A stretch of DNA of 64,000 nt, taken from NCBI GenBank assembly GCA_023421395.1, contig JAEZTL010000053.1, positions 41,313 through 105,312 of the forward strand, written 5' to 3'. Below are positions 1 through 8,525 of the stretch, piece after piece. The position numbers and the translations under genes are program-made. The notes under the pieces were generated by a model. That model made no database searches. It saw only the letters and a program-made list of their open reading frames with translations, and had not been told where the DNA came from. Each line of letters starts with the position of its first letter. The stretch's first letter is position 1. Source of the DNA: Bacillota bacterium (GTDB lineage: Bacteria > Bacillota > Clostridia > Christensenellales > Aristaeellaceae).

Positions 1-1
1 C

Positions 2-1489
2 CGCGTATCCCAGAAGGTGGGCGCGGACCTTCGGCACGACCAGTTTGAAAAGATCCTGAAATTCTCCGAGTCCAGCGCGGACAGAATTCCCGCCGGCTCG
101 CTGATCACCCGGCAGACCGGCGACATCACCCAGGTGGTGCAGTTTGTCAACGGCGCGATGCGCATTTTTCTGAAGGCGCCCATCACCTGCATCGGCAGCA
201 TCCTGCTGGCGTCGGCCCTCAATTTCCGGCTGAGTCTGGTGGTGTACGGCGTGGTCGCGCTGGTTGCGGCGCTGATCATCGTCAGCATGAAGCTGAGTTA
301 TCCCCGGTTCGCGCTGCTTCAAAAGGCGGTGGACCGGATGAACTCCGTGGTGCAGGAGTACCTGATGGGCGTGCGCCTTGTGAAAGCCTTCGGCACTTAC
401 GGCGCGGAGTCCGCGCGCTTTGGGGAGGCCAACGAGGGGCTGATGCGCCGCGAGCTTTCGGCGCAGATGGTGATCACGCTCCTGTCGCCGCTGATGACCC
501 TGGCCATCGGCCTGGGCACGGCGCTGATTCTTTGGCTGGGTGCGGGGCTCTTTCAGCGGGGCGCGGCGACGCCGGGCGACATCTCCGCTTTTACGGTCTA
601 CATGGCGCAGATCCTGATTTCCCTGACGATGATGACCAACATTTTCACCATCTTTGTCCGCACGAAGGCCTCCGCGATCCGGATCGCTGAGGTGTTTGAC
701 GCCGAGGAGGACTTCGCACCCGGAGGGGAGACCCGGGTGGAGGATGGCGGCGTGGAGTTTGATCACGTGACCTTCGCCTACCCCGGGGGCAGCGGCGTGC
801 CCGCGCTTGACGACGTTTCCTTCCGCGTAAAGCCGGGTGCGTCGCTGGCGGTGATCGGCCCCACGGGCAGCGGCAAGTCCACGCTGGCTTGGCTGTTGCT
901 CCGGTTTTACGATGTCCAGCGCGGACGCGTGCTGGTGGGTGGGCGCGACGTTCGGGAACTGGACGTGGGCGCGCTGCGCGCCGCCGTCGCGCTGGCACCC
1001 CAGAAGGCGCTGCTGTTTTCCGGCACCGCGGCGGAGAACATCGGCTGGGGCGATCCCGGCGCGGGCGAGGACGCGATGTGGGCGGCGCTCGACATGGCCC
1101 AGGCGGACTTCATGCGCGCCGCGCCGGATGGGCTTGGCAAACCGCTCAACGGCGGCGGGGTCAACCTTTCGGGCGGGCAGAAGCAGCGGCTTTCCATCGC
1201 GCGCGCGCTGGTCCGGCGCGCGAAAGTGCTCGTCATCGACGACGCCACCAGCGCGCTGGATGCGCTGACCGAGGCGAAGGTGCGCGACGCGCTGGTGCGC
1301 GACCGCGCCGGCCGCACGTTGATCCTCATCACCCAACGCTGCACCACCGCCATGTTCGCGGACCGCATTCTGGTGCTGGACGGAAGCCGCGTGGCGGGCA
1401 TTGGCACGCACCGGGAACTGATGCGGGAGAGCGAAACCTACCGGGCGCTGTACCGGTCCCAGGTGGCGGGAGAGGGGGCGCCGGCATGA
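2..1489 (+). CDS. ABC exporter, first half-transporter subunit (5' end outside window)
   Basis: Half-size ABC exporter with an N-terminal transmembrane domain and a C-terminal nucleotide-binding domain. The frame is open to the window edge (RVSQKVGADL precedes the first possible GTG at 17), and family members have roughly 80 more N-terminal residues, so the gene is truncated by the window. Walker A is GPTGSGKST and the signature is LSGGQKQR. The Walker B end reads VIDDATSALD, with Asp where the catalytic Glu normally sits, and the H-loop reads LITQR, with Gln for His. Both changes mark a degenerate ATP site, as in heterodimeric exporters of the TM287/288 or BmrCD type. The stop overlaps the next start (ATGA), so the two subunits are translationally coupled. 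Substrate (drug, lipid or peptide) cannot be told. Confidence 0.93.
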   Translation, partial: RVSQKVGADLRHDQFEKILKFSESSADRIPAGSLITRQTGDITQVVQFVNGAMRIFLKAPITCIGSILLASALNFRLSLVVYGVVALVAALIIVSMKLSYPRFALLQKAVDRMNSVVQEYLMGVRLVKAFGTYGAESARFGEANEGLMRRELSAQMVITLLSPLMTLAIGLGTALILWLGAGLFQRGAATPGDISAFTVYMAQILISLTMMTNIFTIFVRTKASAIRIAEVFDAEEDFAPGGETRVEDGGVEFDHVTFAYPGGSGVPALDDVSFRVKPGASLAVIGPTGSGKSTLAWLLLRFYDVQRGRVLVGGRDVRELDVGALRAAVALAPQKALLFSGTAAENIGWGDPGAGEDAMWAALDMAQADFMRAAPDGLGKPLNGGGVNLSGGQKQRLSIARALVRRAKVLVIDDATSALDALTEAKVRDALVRDRAGRTLILITQRCTTAMFADRILVLDGSRVAGIGTHRELMRESETYRALYRSQVAGEGAPA

Positions 1490-3321
1490 GCGAACGAAGC
1501 GGGAGCAAACAGCCGCAGATCGGCCGGGGTTTCGGCAACGCGGGCGCGCGGTTCGCGCCGGGGCAGAAGGCACGGGACGGGCGCGGCACGCTTATGCGCG
1601 TGGTATTGCTCTACAAAAACCAAAAAGGCGCGCTGGCGGCGATTTTGGGGCTCACGGTGCTGTCGGCGGTGGTGGCGGTTTTGATCCCCTACTGGACGGG
1701 CCGCGCGTTCAACGCCTTCGCGGGGGCGAAGCTGGATGACGACCTGATCAAAAAGTGCCTCGCGGCCATCGTATTTCTGGGCGTCGCGGGCTACGTTTCG
1801 GGGACTGTCTGCGACGTATTGATGCTCCGGGCCTCCCAACGGCTCGTCCGGAGCCTGCGGGGCGCGTTCTTTGAAAAACTGCAGCGCCTGCCGCTCCGGT
1901 TCTTCGACACCCGCCCCCACGGCGACACCATGAGCCGGCTCAGCAGCGACGTGGACAGCATCTCGGCCACCATCGCCCAATCCACCACGCAGATTCTGTC
2001 CAGCGTGCTGTCGCTGACGGGCTCTCTGATCGTGATGCTGTCGCTGAACGTCCCGTTGACGGCGGTCACGCTGGTGTCCGTGCCGCTGGTGGGTTTTTTG
2101 ACGCGATTGATCACGAAGCGCAGCCGCGCCCATTTCCTCGCGCAGCAGCGCGCGCTGGGCGCGATGAACGGCGTGGTGGAGGAGACCATCTCCGGCATGC
2201 GCCTGGTCAAGGCCTTCGGTCGGCAGCGCGCGGTGATGGCGGAACTGGACGAAATCAACGGACGGCTGCTGGAGAGCGGCTACCGGGCGTTTTTCTGGTC
2301 CGGCCTGATGATGCCCCTGGTCAACGTGATCGGCAACCTCACTTTCGCGCTGGTGTCCATCGCCGGAGGATGGCTGTCGATCACGGCGGGGCTGAGCGTG
2401 GGCGCGGTGGTCAGCTTCCTCAGCTACTCCAAGCAGTTTGCCAGGCCGCTCAACGCGGTGGCGGGGCTTTTCGCCACGATCCAGTCGGCGCTGGCCGGCG
2501 CGGAGCGCGTGTTTGAGGTGATGGACGAAGCGGAGGAGCGTCCGGACGCGCCCTGCGCCCGGAGCCTTGTCAGCCCCGGCGGAAGCGTGGAGTTTGATGG
2601 GGTGTGCTTTTCCTACGACAGCGGTCATCCGGTGCTGAGGCGCGCCAGCTTCACCGTGCCCGCCGGGCAGACCTGCGCGCTGGTGGGCGAAACCGGTTCC
2701 GGCAAGACTACGGTCGTCAACCTGCTGACCCGGTTTTACGACCCGGACTCCGGACGCATCCTGATCGACGGGCAGGACATCCAAAGTGTGACGCGAGAGA
2801 GCCTCCGGCGCGTGTTTTCGGTGGTGCTGCAGGACACCTGCCTCTTTACCGGAACCATCATGGACAACATCCGCTATGCGCGCCCCGGCGCGGCGGACGA
2901 GGAAGTGGTCGAGGCGGCCAGGCTCGCCCGCGCCCACGGTTTCATTGAGCGGCTGCCGCGTGGCTATCAGACGGAATTGGCCGGCAACGCGGATACCCTC
3001 AGCCAGGGCCAACGGCAGCTCATCGCCATTGCCCGCGCGGTGCTTTGCGAGAGCCGCATTCTGATCCTGGACGAGGCCACCTCATCCGTTGACACCAAGA
3101 CGGAAAAGGATATTCAGAAGGCCATGCTGCGTCTGATGAAGGGGCGCACCAGTTTTCTGATCGCCCACCGCCTGTCCACCATCCGCGATGCGGACCAGAT
3201 CCTGGTGCTCTCCGGCGGTCGTATCGTCGAGCGGGGCAGCCACGAGAGCCTGATGGCGGAAAAGGGCCGCTACTACGAGATGGTGGTCAGCCAGATGGGG
3301 CTGGAAGGGGAGGGGACGTGA
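1486..3321 (+). CDS. ABC exporter, second half-transporter subunit
   Basis: A 611-residue ABC exporter with an N-terminal cytoplasmic extension of about 40 residues, a six-helix membrane domain and a C-terminal ATPase. Walker A is GETGSGKT, the signature LSQGQRQL, Walker B ILILDEATSSVD, and the H-loop IAHRLST, so this subunit keeps the catalytic Glu and His that its partner lacks. The ATG overlaps the stop of the upstream subunit, which fixes the start; a longer in-frame extension is only a shadow within the upstream gene. The pair should form one heterodimeric exporter with one consensus and one degenerate ATP site. Family membership is clear; substrate is unknown. Confidence 0.95.
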   Translation: MSERSGSKQPQIGRGFGNAGARFAPGQKARDGRGTLMRVVLLYKNQKGALAAILGLTVLSAVVAVLIPYWTGRAFNAFAGAKLDDDLIKKCLAAIVFLGVAGYVSGTVCDVLMLRASQRLVRSLRGAFFEKLQRLPLRFFDTRPHGDTMSRLSSDVDSISATIAQSTTQILSSVLSLTGSLIVMLSLNVPLTAVTLVSVPLVGFLTRLITKRSRAHFLAQQRALGAMNGVVEETISGMRLVKAFGRQRAVMAELDEINGRLLESGYRAFFWSGLMMPLVNVIGNLTFALVSIAGGWLSITAGLSVGAVVSFLSYSKQFARPLNAVAGLFATIQSALAGAERVFEVMDEAEERPDAPCARSLVSPGGSVEFDGVCFSYDSGHPVLRRASFTVPAGQTCALVGETGSGKTTVVNLLTRFYDPDSGRILIDGQDIQSVTRESLRRVFSVVLQDTCLFTGTIMDNIRYARPGAADEEVVEAARLARAHGFIERLPRGYQTELAGNADTLSQGQRQLIAIARAVLCESRILILDEATSSVDTKTEKDIQKAMLRLMKGRTSFLIAHRLSTIRDADQILVLSGGRIVERGSHESLMAEKGRYYEMVVSQMGLEGEGT

Positions 3322-3376
3322 CGGGAAGGCGGGGCTTCCTCTTTCGATCACAAGCTTCGGCGGGTCTTTGATGCAC

Positions 3377-3408
3377 AAAAGTGCAGGGCGAAACGAATCG
3401 CTCTGCAC
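3377..3408 (-). terminator. Probable intrinsic terminator of the liv operon
   Basis: An 11-bp stem with one mismatch (GTGCAGGGCGA at 3381-3391 against TCGCTCTGCAC at 3398-3408) lies in the gap between the convergent exporter and liv genes. Read leftward it is followed by TTTTGT, which suits an intrinsic terminator for livF. The U-tract is short. Confidence 0.5.
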
Positions 3409-3477
3409 TTGCTTTATACCCTTCTCGGGGGCAAAGGGCATCATGCCCCCGCGGAGCCCCGATGCTTTCTCCTGCGC

Positions 3478-4200
3478 TTACTTTTCCCGCGTCTTGCCCA
3501 GGTACGCCTCGCGCACCTGCTTGTTCTCGAGCAGCTCCTCGCCGGTGCCGGTCAGCGTGATGCGCCCGGTCTCCAGCACGTAGCCATAATTGGCGGCGCG
3601 CAGCGCGGCGTTGGCGTTCTGCTCGATCAAAAGGATCGTGATGCCCTCCTTGTTGAGGGTGCGGATGATCGAAAAGATATCCCGCACCACCATCGGCGCC
3701 AGACCCAGCGACGGTTCGTCCATCATCAGGATCTTGGGCCGGCTCATCAACCCGCGGCCGACCGCCAGCATCTGCTGTTCGCCGCCGGACAGGGTGCCCG
3801 CCAATTGCCAATGTCGTTCCTTGAGCCGGGGAAACAGGTGGTACACGTGCTCGATGTCCTGCTCGATGGCGGGCTTGCCGACGCGCATGTACGCGCCGAT
3901 CCGCAGGTTTTCCAGCACCGTCAGGTTGGGGAACACGCGGCGGCCTTCCGGCACCAGCGCGATGCCCTTTTCGACGATCTTCTGCGTGTCCATGCCGCCG
4001 ATGGGCTCGCCCGCGTAATGAATGGTGCCGGCGGAGGGGCGCACCAGGCCGCTGATGGCCCGGAGCGTGGTGGACTTGCCTGCGCCGTTGGCGCCGATCA
4101 GCGTCACGATGGCGCCCTCCTCCACGCTGAAGGAGATGCCCTTGAGGGCTTCGATGCCGCCGAAGCTGACCTTGAGATCCTTTACGGTGAGCAGGCTCAT
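3478..4200 (-). CDS. livF: Branched-chain amino acid ABC transporter ATP-binding protein LivF
   Basis: A 240-residue ATPase of the high-affinity branched-chain amino acid importer. Walker A is GANGAGKST, the signature LSGGEQQML, and Walker B is ILMMDEPSLGLAP, typical of LivF. It is the last gene of the leftward livJ-H-M-G-F order and its ATG overlaps the livG stop by 4 bases. It pairs with LivG on the cytoplasmic face of the LivHM permease to energise uptake. LivF homologues also serve urea or amide importers, so the amino acid specificity is inferred from the family as a whole. Confidence 0.95.
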   Translation of the reverse strand: MSLLTVKDLKVSFGGIEALKGISFSVEEGAIVTLIGANGAGKSTTLRAISGLVRPSAGTIHYAGEPIGGMDTQKIVEKGIALVPEGRRVFPNLTVLENLRIGAYMRVGKPAIEQDIEHVYHLFPRLKERHWQLAGTLSGGEQQMLAVGRGLMSRPKILMMDEPSLGLAPMVVRDIFSIIRTLNKEGITILLIEQNANAALRAANYGYVLETGRITLTGTGEELLENKQVREAYLGKTREK

Positions 4201-5036
4201 GCTTCTTCCACCCCCAGGTATGCCTTGATCACGTCGGGGTTGAACTGTACCTCGGCGGGCGTGCCGGAGGCGATGTACTTCCCGAAGTCGATGACGTAGA
4301 TGCGGTCGGAGATGTCCATGACCAGGTTCATGTGGTGCTCGATCATGAACACGGTGAGGCCAAACTGCGCTTTGATCCTCCGGATGAAGTCGGAAAGGTC
4401 GTCCGTCTCCTGCGGGTTCATGCCGGCGGCGGGCTCGTCCAGAAGGAGCAGGTTCGGGCCGGTGGCCAGCGCCCGCACAATCTCGAGGATGCGCTGCTTG
4501 CCGTAGGGGAGGGAGGAACTCTTCTCGTTCCGGACGGAGGAAAGCCCCAGCGAGTCGATCAGTTCCAGCGCCTCGCGCCGCATGCGCGCCTCCTCCTGAA
4601 AATTCAGTCGAAAGGTCGCGGAGACCACGTTGGCCTTAACGTGCAGGTGCTTGGCGATGAGCACGTTTTCAAACACCGTCAGGTCCTTGAAGAGGCGGAT
4701 GTTCTGAAAGGTGCGCGCCACGCCCTTTGCGGTGATCCTGTCCGGGGTGTTGGCGACGAGCCGGGTGTATTCGCCCTGGTGTCCGGCGGCGTAGAGCTTT
4801 TTCATCTTGCCGGAGGGAAAGCCTTCCGCGATGGTTTCGCCCCGGAGCGTCACCCGCCCGTTGGTGGGCGCGTAAACGCCGGTAATTACGTTGAAGGCCG
4901 TGGTCTTGCCCGCGCCGTTGGGGCCGATGAGGGCCACGATTTCGCCCTCGTTCACGTCCAGCGTCAGATCGCTCACGGCGACCACGCCGCCGAACTGCAT
5001 CGTCACGTTGTCCAGGTGCAGCACGTTACTCGCCAT
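4197..5036 (-). CDS. livG: Branched-chain amino acid ABC transporter ATP-binding protein LivG
   Basis: A LivG-type ATPase of about 279 residues, with Walker A GPNGAGKTT and Walker B LLLLDEPAAGMNP; LivG proteins usually end in an N-P-[DE]-V-[IQ]-[KE]-A-Y-L-G tail, seen here as NPDVIKAYLG. The ATG at 5036 has a G-rich ribosome binding site about six bases upstream; a GTG nine bases earlier is possible. The 5' end overlaps the 3' end of livM. It carries a small insertion (about residues 65-80, around KLYAAGHQGEY) relative to the shortest homologues. Confidence 0.94.
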   Translation of the reverse strand: MASNVLHLDNVTMQFGGVVAVSDLTLDVNEGEIVALIGPNGAGKTTAFNVITGVYAPTNGRVTLRGETIAEGFPSGKMKKLYAAGHQGEYTRLVANTPDRITAKGVARTFQNIRLFKDLTVFENVLIAKHLHVKANVVSATFRLNFQEEARMRREALELIDSLGLSSVRNEKSSSLPYGKQRILEIVRALATGPNLLLLDEPAAGMNPQETDDLSDFIRRIKAQFGLTVFMIEHHMNLVMDISDRIYVIDFGKYIASGTPAEVQFNPDVIKAYLGVEEA

Positions 5037-6138
5037 CCCGCGCACCCCCCTTCACGGAAGCATTCCGCTTTTTCCAGAAGAAGTCCCACGAGAATTCGTT
5101 CGTCCCCATCAGGCCCCGGCGGTAGAACAGCACCACCACCATGAGCAGCACCGAGAACACCACCATCCGGAACCCCGTGCGCAGAAGCGGCACCTCAAAG
5201 GTTCCGATGGTCAGCGGCGTGTCGAAGAATCGGAGCCACCACTCCTTCGCCGCGGTCACCAGAAACGCCGAAAGCACGCTGCCCGTCACCGAGCCGATGC
5301 CGCCGATGACCACGATCAGCAGGATGTCGTAGGTCATGGCGATTTTGAAGGTGGAAGAATCGATGGACTGCATGAACATCGCCAGCATGCCGCCCGCCAC
5401 CGCCGTGAAGAAGGAGCTGATCACAAACGCCAGGTTTTTGTGCTTCATCAGGTTGATGCCCATGGCCTCGGCGGCGATTTCATCCTCCCGGATGGCCTTG
5501 AACGCCCGGCCATAGCTGGACTTGATCAGAAGCACGACCGCGCCGACGCACACCGCGGCGATGATGAAGGTGGTCACGATGGAGCCCAGCTTCGGGATGC
5601 TCTTGAGGCCGTAAGAGCCGTTGGTGACGGTGTTAAGCTGCGGGCTGGCGATCAGCGCGCGGACGATTTCGGAAAAGCCCAGTGTGGCGATGGCCAGGTA
5701 GTCGCTCTTGAGGCGCAGGATCGGCAGGCCGATCAGCGCCGCGAAGGCCGCCGCCACCAGGCCGCCCGCGATCAGCGCCAGATAAGGGTACGTCGTTTGC
5801 AGCCAGGCCGGCGCGCCGTCGAGAAAAGTCCGGAAGGAGATGATGGCGGAGGAAATGCCATCCATATAGTACACGCCTTCAATCTTCCCGGTGGGAATGG
5901 TCAGAATGGCGGTGGTGTATGCGCCCAACGCCATAAAGCCCGCCTGCCCCAGCGAGAACAGGCCCGTAAAGCCGTTCAGAAGGTTCATCGAAACCGCCGC
6001 GATGGCCAGGATCGCGCTCTTCTGCAATACCGAATACAGCATGCCCTGGGCGAAGCGGTTCGCCTCCAGAACGCTGAGCGCGTAGATCAAAAGGGCGATT
6101 GTGATGAGCGATAGAAGCCATTTTGTCGTCTTTTTCAT
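5026..6138 (-). CDS. livM: Branched-chain amino acid ABC transporter permease LivM
   Basis: A 370-residue membrane permease with about nine to ten hydrophobic segments. The conserved loop GRAFKAIREDEIAAEAMG, typical of LivM where the ATPases dock, is present near residues 205-222, along with the SLGQAGFMALGAY motif near residue 65. It lies 6 bases downstream of livH and overlaps livG. It should form the translocation channel together with LivH. The C-terminal tail after the last helix is polar (FSWDFFWKKRNAS). Confidence 0.94.
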   Translation of the reverse strand: MKKTTKWLLSLITIALLIYALSVLEANRFAQGMLYSVLQKSAILAIAAVSMNLLNGFTGLFSLGQAGFMALGAYTTAILTIPTGKIEGVYYMDGISSAIISFRTFLDGAPAWLQTTYPYLALIAGGLVAAAFAALIGLPILRLKSDYLAIATLGFSEIVRALIASPQLNTVTNGSYGLKSIPKLGSIVTTFIIAAVCVGAVVLLIKSSYGRAFKAIREDEIAAEAMGINLMKHKNLAFVISSFFTAVAGGMLAMFMQSIDSSTFKIAMTYDILLIVVIGGIGSVTGSVLSAFLVTAAKEWWLRFFDTPLTIGTFEVPLLRTGFRMVVFSVLLMVVVLFYRRGLMGTNEFSWDFFWKKRNASVKGGARDGE

Positions 6139-6144
6139 ATCGCG

Positions 6145-7026
6145 TCACACCTTATCCGTCGTCTTTTCGCCGAAGAGGCCCGTGGGCCGGAACAGAAGCA
6201 TCACGATCAGCAGGACGAACGTAAAGGCGTCCGAGAAGGTGGACGCACCCGCCGCCACCAGCGCCGTTTCAAACATGCCGATCACAAAGCCGCCCACCAT
6301 CGCGCCCGGCACCGAGCCGATGCCGCCCAGCACCGCCGCCACAAAGCACTTGAGGCCAGGCAGCGTACCGCTGAAGGGATTGACCGACATGCGGTCCGTA
6401 AAATAGAGGATCGAACCCACCGCGGCCAGCGCCGAGCCGATCACGAAGGTGACGGAGATGACCGTGTTGATCTTGATGCCCATGAGCTTCGAGGTCTCAA
6501 AATCCTTGCTGACCGCGCGCATCGCCATGCCGATCTTGGTGTGATTGATGAGCTGTGTCAATCCCCAGACCAGGAGGATCGCGATGACGGGCGTGACGAA
6601 GGTGACCAGCGAGGCCGACACGTTGCCGATCTGGAAAATACGCTTGAGGAAGGGGATCTCGGGATAGGGCTTGGGCAGCGCGGAAAAGAGGTAGGTCGCC
6701 AGGTTCTGCAGAAGGTACGATACGCCGATGGCCGAGATCATGATGGACATACGGGGCGCGGTGCGCAGCGGCGCGTAGGCGGCGCGCTCAATGGCAAAGC
6801 CCAGAAGAATCGTGCAGGCGATCACGATGGGGATCGAGATCTGCCAGGGCAGGCTGGACATGGAGAAGATCATGAAGTAGCCGGCCATCATGAAGATATC
6901 GCCGTGGGCGAAGTTGATCAGCCGCAGGATCCCGTACACCATCGTATAGCCGATGGCGATCAGCGCGTAGGCGCCGCCCAGCGAAATGCCGGTCAGGAAG
7001 TGCTGCGTTAACGTAGTCAGGCTCAT
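6145..7026 (-). CDS. livH: Branched-chain amino acid ABC transporter permease LivH
   Basis: A 293-residue permease with about eight membrane segments. Diagnostic LivH motifs are GGAYALIAIGYTMVYGIL and NFAHGDIFMMAGY near the N-terminus and GLKCFVAAVLGGIGSVPGA near residue 235. The gene follows livJ after a 67-base gap that holds a strong hairpin, and precedes livM by 6 bases. Together with LivM it forms the membrane channel of the importer. Confidence 0.95.
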   Translation of the reverse strand: MSLTTLTQHFLTGISLGGAYALIAIGYTMVYGILRLINFAHGDIFMMAGYFMIFSMSSLPWQISIPIVIACTILLGFAIERAAYAPLRTAPRMSIMISAIGVSYLLQNLATYLFSALPKPYPEIPFLKRIFQIGNVSASLVTFVTPVIAILLVWGLTQLINHTKIGMAMRAVSKDFETSKLMGIKINTVISVTFVIGSALAAVGSILYFTDRMSVNPFSGTLPGLKCFVAAVLGGIGSVPGAMVGGFVIGMFETALVAAGASTFSDAFTFVLLIVMLLFRPTGLFGEKTTDKV

Positions 7027-7049
7027 GGAACCCCTCCGATTTACAAGAA

Positions 7050-7075
7050 CAGGGGCCGATGGGTATCGGCCCCTG
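7050..7075 (-). promoter_or_regulatory. Intercistronic hairpin between livJ and livH
   Basis: Perfect 11-bp inverted repeat (CAGGGGCCGAT, loop of 4, ATCGGCCCCTG) directly after the livJ stop codon. There is no good U-tract in the leftward direction, so it more likely stabilises the livJ mRNA end or attenuates read-through, giving more binding protein than permease. This is a common arrangement in binding-protein operons; the role here is inferred. Confidence 0.6.
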
Positions 7076-7093
7076 CGCTAAAAAATCCGCCGA

Positions 7094-8248
7094 TTACTGG
7101 ATGGTAACCGTCTTGAGGAACTTGAAAGCGCCGCTTTCGACGGTCTTGATGTAGGCCATGTCCTTCTTGGCGTCGCCGTTCTCGTCGAAGGAGATCGCGC
7201 CGGTCACGCCGGTGATGGAGACGTTCGGCAGCGCGTCGCGGATTGCCTGGGAATCGACGGAACCGGCCGCCTGGATGGCCGCCAGCGCGGTCATGTAGGC
7301 GTCATAGCCCAGTGCGGAAACCGCCGCCACGCCTTCGCCGCCGTTCTTCTCCATCGACTCGGGGTTGGCCTTCAGATATTCCTTGAAGCCCTTGACGAAG
7401 CCCGCCGCGGTGGGATCGGCCTCGTCGAAGAAGGTGGACAGCGTGATGCCTTCGGCGTCGGCGCCGGCGTTCTCGATGATGGTCACGTTCTCCCAGGTAT
7501 CGCCGGCCATGATCTTGGCGGTGATGCCCAGCTCGCGGGCCTGCTTGATGAGCAGCGGCGCCGTGGCGATGGACGAAGGCGCGAAGATGACGTCCGGATT
7601 CGCGGCCTTGACGTTGGTCAGGATGGCCTTGAAATCGGTCTGGTTGGTCTGGAATTGCTCGTCGGCGACGATGGCGGCGTCACCGGCCAGTGCCTTGAAG
7701 GCTTTCAGGAAGAAGTTGCCCAGGCCCGAGGAATAGTCATCGCCCAGCTGGGTGATGACCGCCGCGGTCTTGGCGCCGTCCTGGAAGGCGTAGTTCGCCA
7801 TGACGGTGCCCTGGAAGGGATCCAGGAAGCACACGCGGAAGTAGTAATCGTTGCTCAGGGTGACCTGCGGGTTTGTGCAGGAAGCGCCGATGGCGGGCAC
7901 CCTGGCGTCGGCGAAAATGCCGCCGGCCGCGATGGAGACGCCGGAGCCGTAGGAGCCGAGAACCACGGAAACGCCGCTGGCGATCAGGCTCTGGGCGGCG
8001 GTGACGGCCTCGGTCTTGTCGGACTTGTTGTCTACCTCCACCAGCTCCACCTTGTAGGTCTTGCCGCCCACGTCCACCGTCGGGGTGACCTGGTTGGCGT
8101 AGCGCATGCCCAGCACTTCCTGGAAGCCGCCGCCACCGTTTTCACCGGTCACGGGCTCGAACACGCCGACCTTTACGACATCTTCCGCGAAAGCGACGGC
8201 GGGGACGATCAGCATGAGGGCGAGAACCAAGGCGAGTACCTTCTTCAT
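7094..8248 (-). CDS. livJ: Branched-chain amino acid-binding protein LivJ/LivK-like
   Basis: A 384-residue extracellular substrate-binding protein of the periplasmic-binding-protein type 1 fold (Peripla_BP_6). The signal peptide MKKVLALVLALMLIVPAVAFA ends at a clear AxA site; no lipobox cysteine is seen at the cleavage point. The motifs KVGVFEPVTGENG and SVVLGSYGSGVSIAAG are typical of LivJ. The ATG at 8248 has an AAGGAGG site; an upstream in-frame extension is unlikely. It is the first gene of the liv operon, behind a strong sigma-A promoter. The exact ligand (Leu/Ile/Val or another amide or amino acid) is not certain. Confidence 0.93.
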   Translation of the reverse strand: MKKVLALVLALMLIVPAVAFAEDVVKVGVFEPVTGENGGGGFQEVLGMRYANQVTPTVDVGGKTYKVELVEVDNKSDKTEAVTAAQSLIASGVSVVLGSYGSGVSIAAGGIFADARVPAIGASCTNPQVTLSNDYYFRVCFLDPFQGTVMANYAFQDGAKTAAVITQLGDDYSSGLGNFFLKAFKALAGDAAIVADEQFQTNQTDFKAILTNVKAANPDVIFAPSSIATAPLLIKQARELGITAKIMAGDTWENVTIIENAGADAEGITLSTFFDEADPTAAGFVKGFKEYLKANPESMEKNGGEGVAAVSALGYDAYMTALAAIQAAGSVDSQAIRDALPNVSITGVTGAISFDENGDAKKDMAYIKTVESGAFKFLKTVTIQ

Positions 8249-8277
8249 GAATTTCCCTCCTTGCAAGTGATGCCCAC

Positions 8278-8306
8278 ATTATACGCTTGAAATGACATAT
8301 TTGCAA
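8278..8306 (-). promoter_or_regulatory. Sigma-A promoter of the liv operon
   Basis: Leftward TTGCAA (-35, 8301-8306), 17-base spacer, TATAAT (-10, 8278-8283), upstream of livJ. Further upstream (8391-8416) an imperfect inverted repeat, GAAATTTGCA / TTGCAATTTC, could be an operator; no regulator gene is nearby. Confidence 0.8.
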
Positions 8307-8434
8307 GCGAAAATGTGCGGTTTGAAAACTGGTTTTCGATCAGACCGGCACAAAATGACGGGGAACTTGCAGCAATATGCATCTTCACATGAAATTTGCA
8401 GGAACGTTGCAATTTCGCACAAAGGGCGTCACGG

Positions 8435-8463
8435 TTGACGCTTCCGGCGGGCTATGCGATACT
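8435..8463 (+). promoter_or_regulatory. Sigma-A promoter of the orphan membrane protein gene
   Basis: TTGACG (8435-8440), 17-base spacer, GATACT (8458-8463). Transcription would start near 8470, placing the 28-bp palindrome at 8481-8508 within the 5' leader. Confidence 0.6.
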
Positions 8464-8480
8464 TAAAGCGGCTGATTTTC

Positions 8481-8508
8481 AACGGGCACGGCCATGGCCG
8501 TGCCCGTT
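8481..8508. repeat. 28-bp perfect palindrome in the 5' leader
   Basis: A perfect palindrome with half-site AACGGGCACGGCCA and no spacer. It ends two bases before the AAGGAGGG ribosome binding site of the gene at 8526. As DNA it could be a dimeric operator just downstream of the transcription start; as RNA it could form a tight hairpin next to the Shine-Dalgarno. Which applies is not clear. Confidence 0.75.
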
Positions 8509-8525
8509 CAAGGAGGGTTCGCCGG

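Noticed and set aside
889..1485. N-terminal extension of the second ABC exporter subunit
   Set aside because: It runs through the first subunit in another phase; the ATG at 1486 overlaps the upstream stop and fits family length.
1438..3012. Long open frame on the - strand
   Set aside because: Antisense to the second ABC exporter gene; low-complexity His/Arg/Gln composition.
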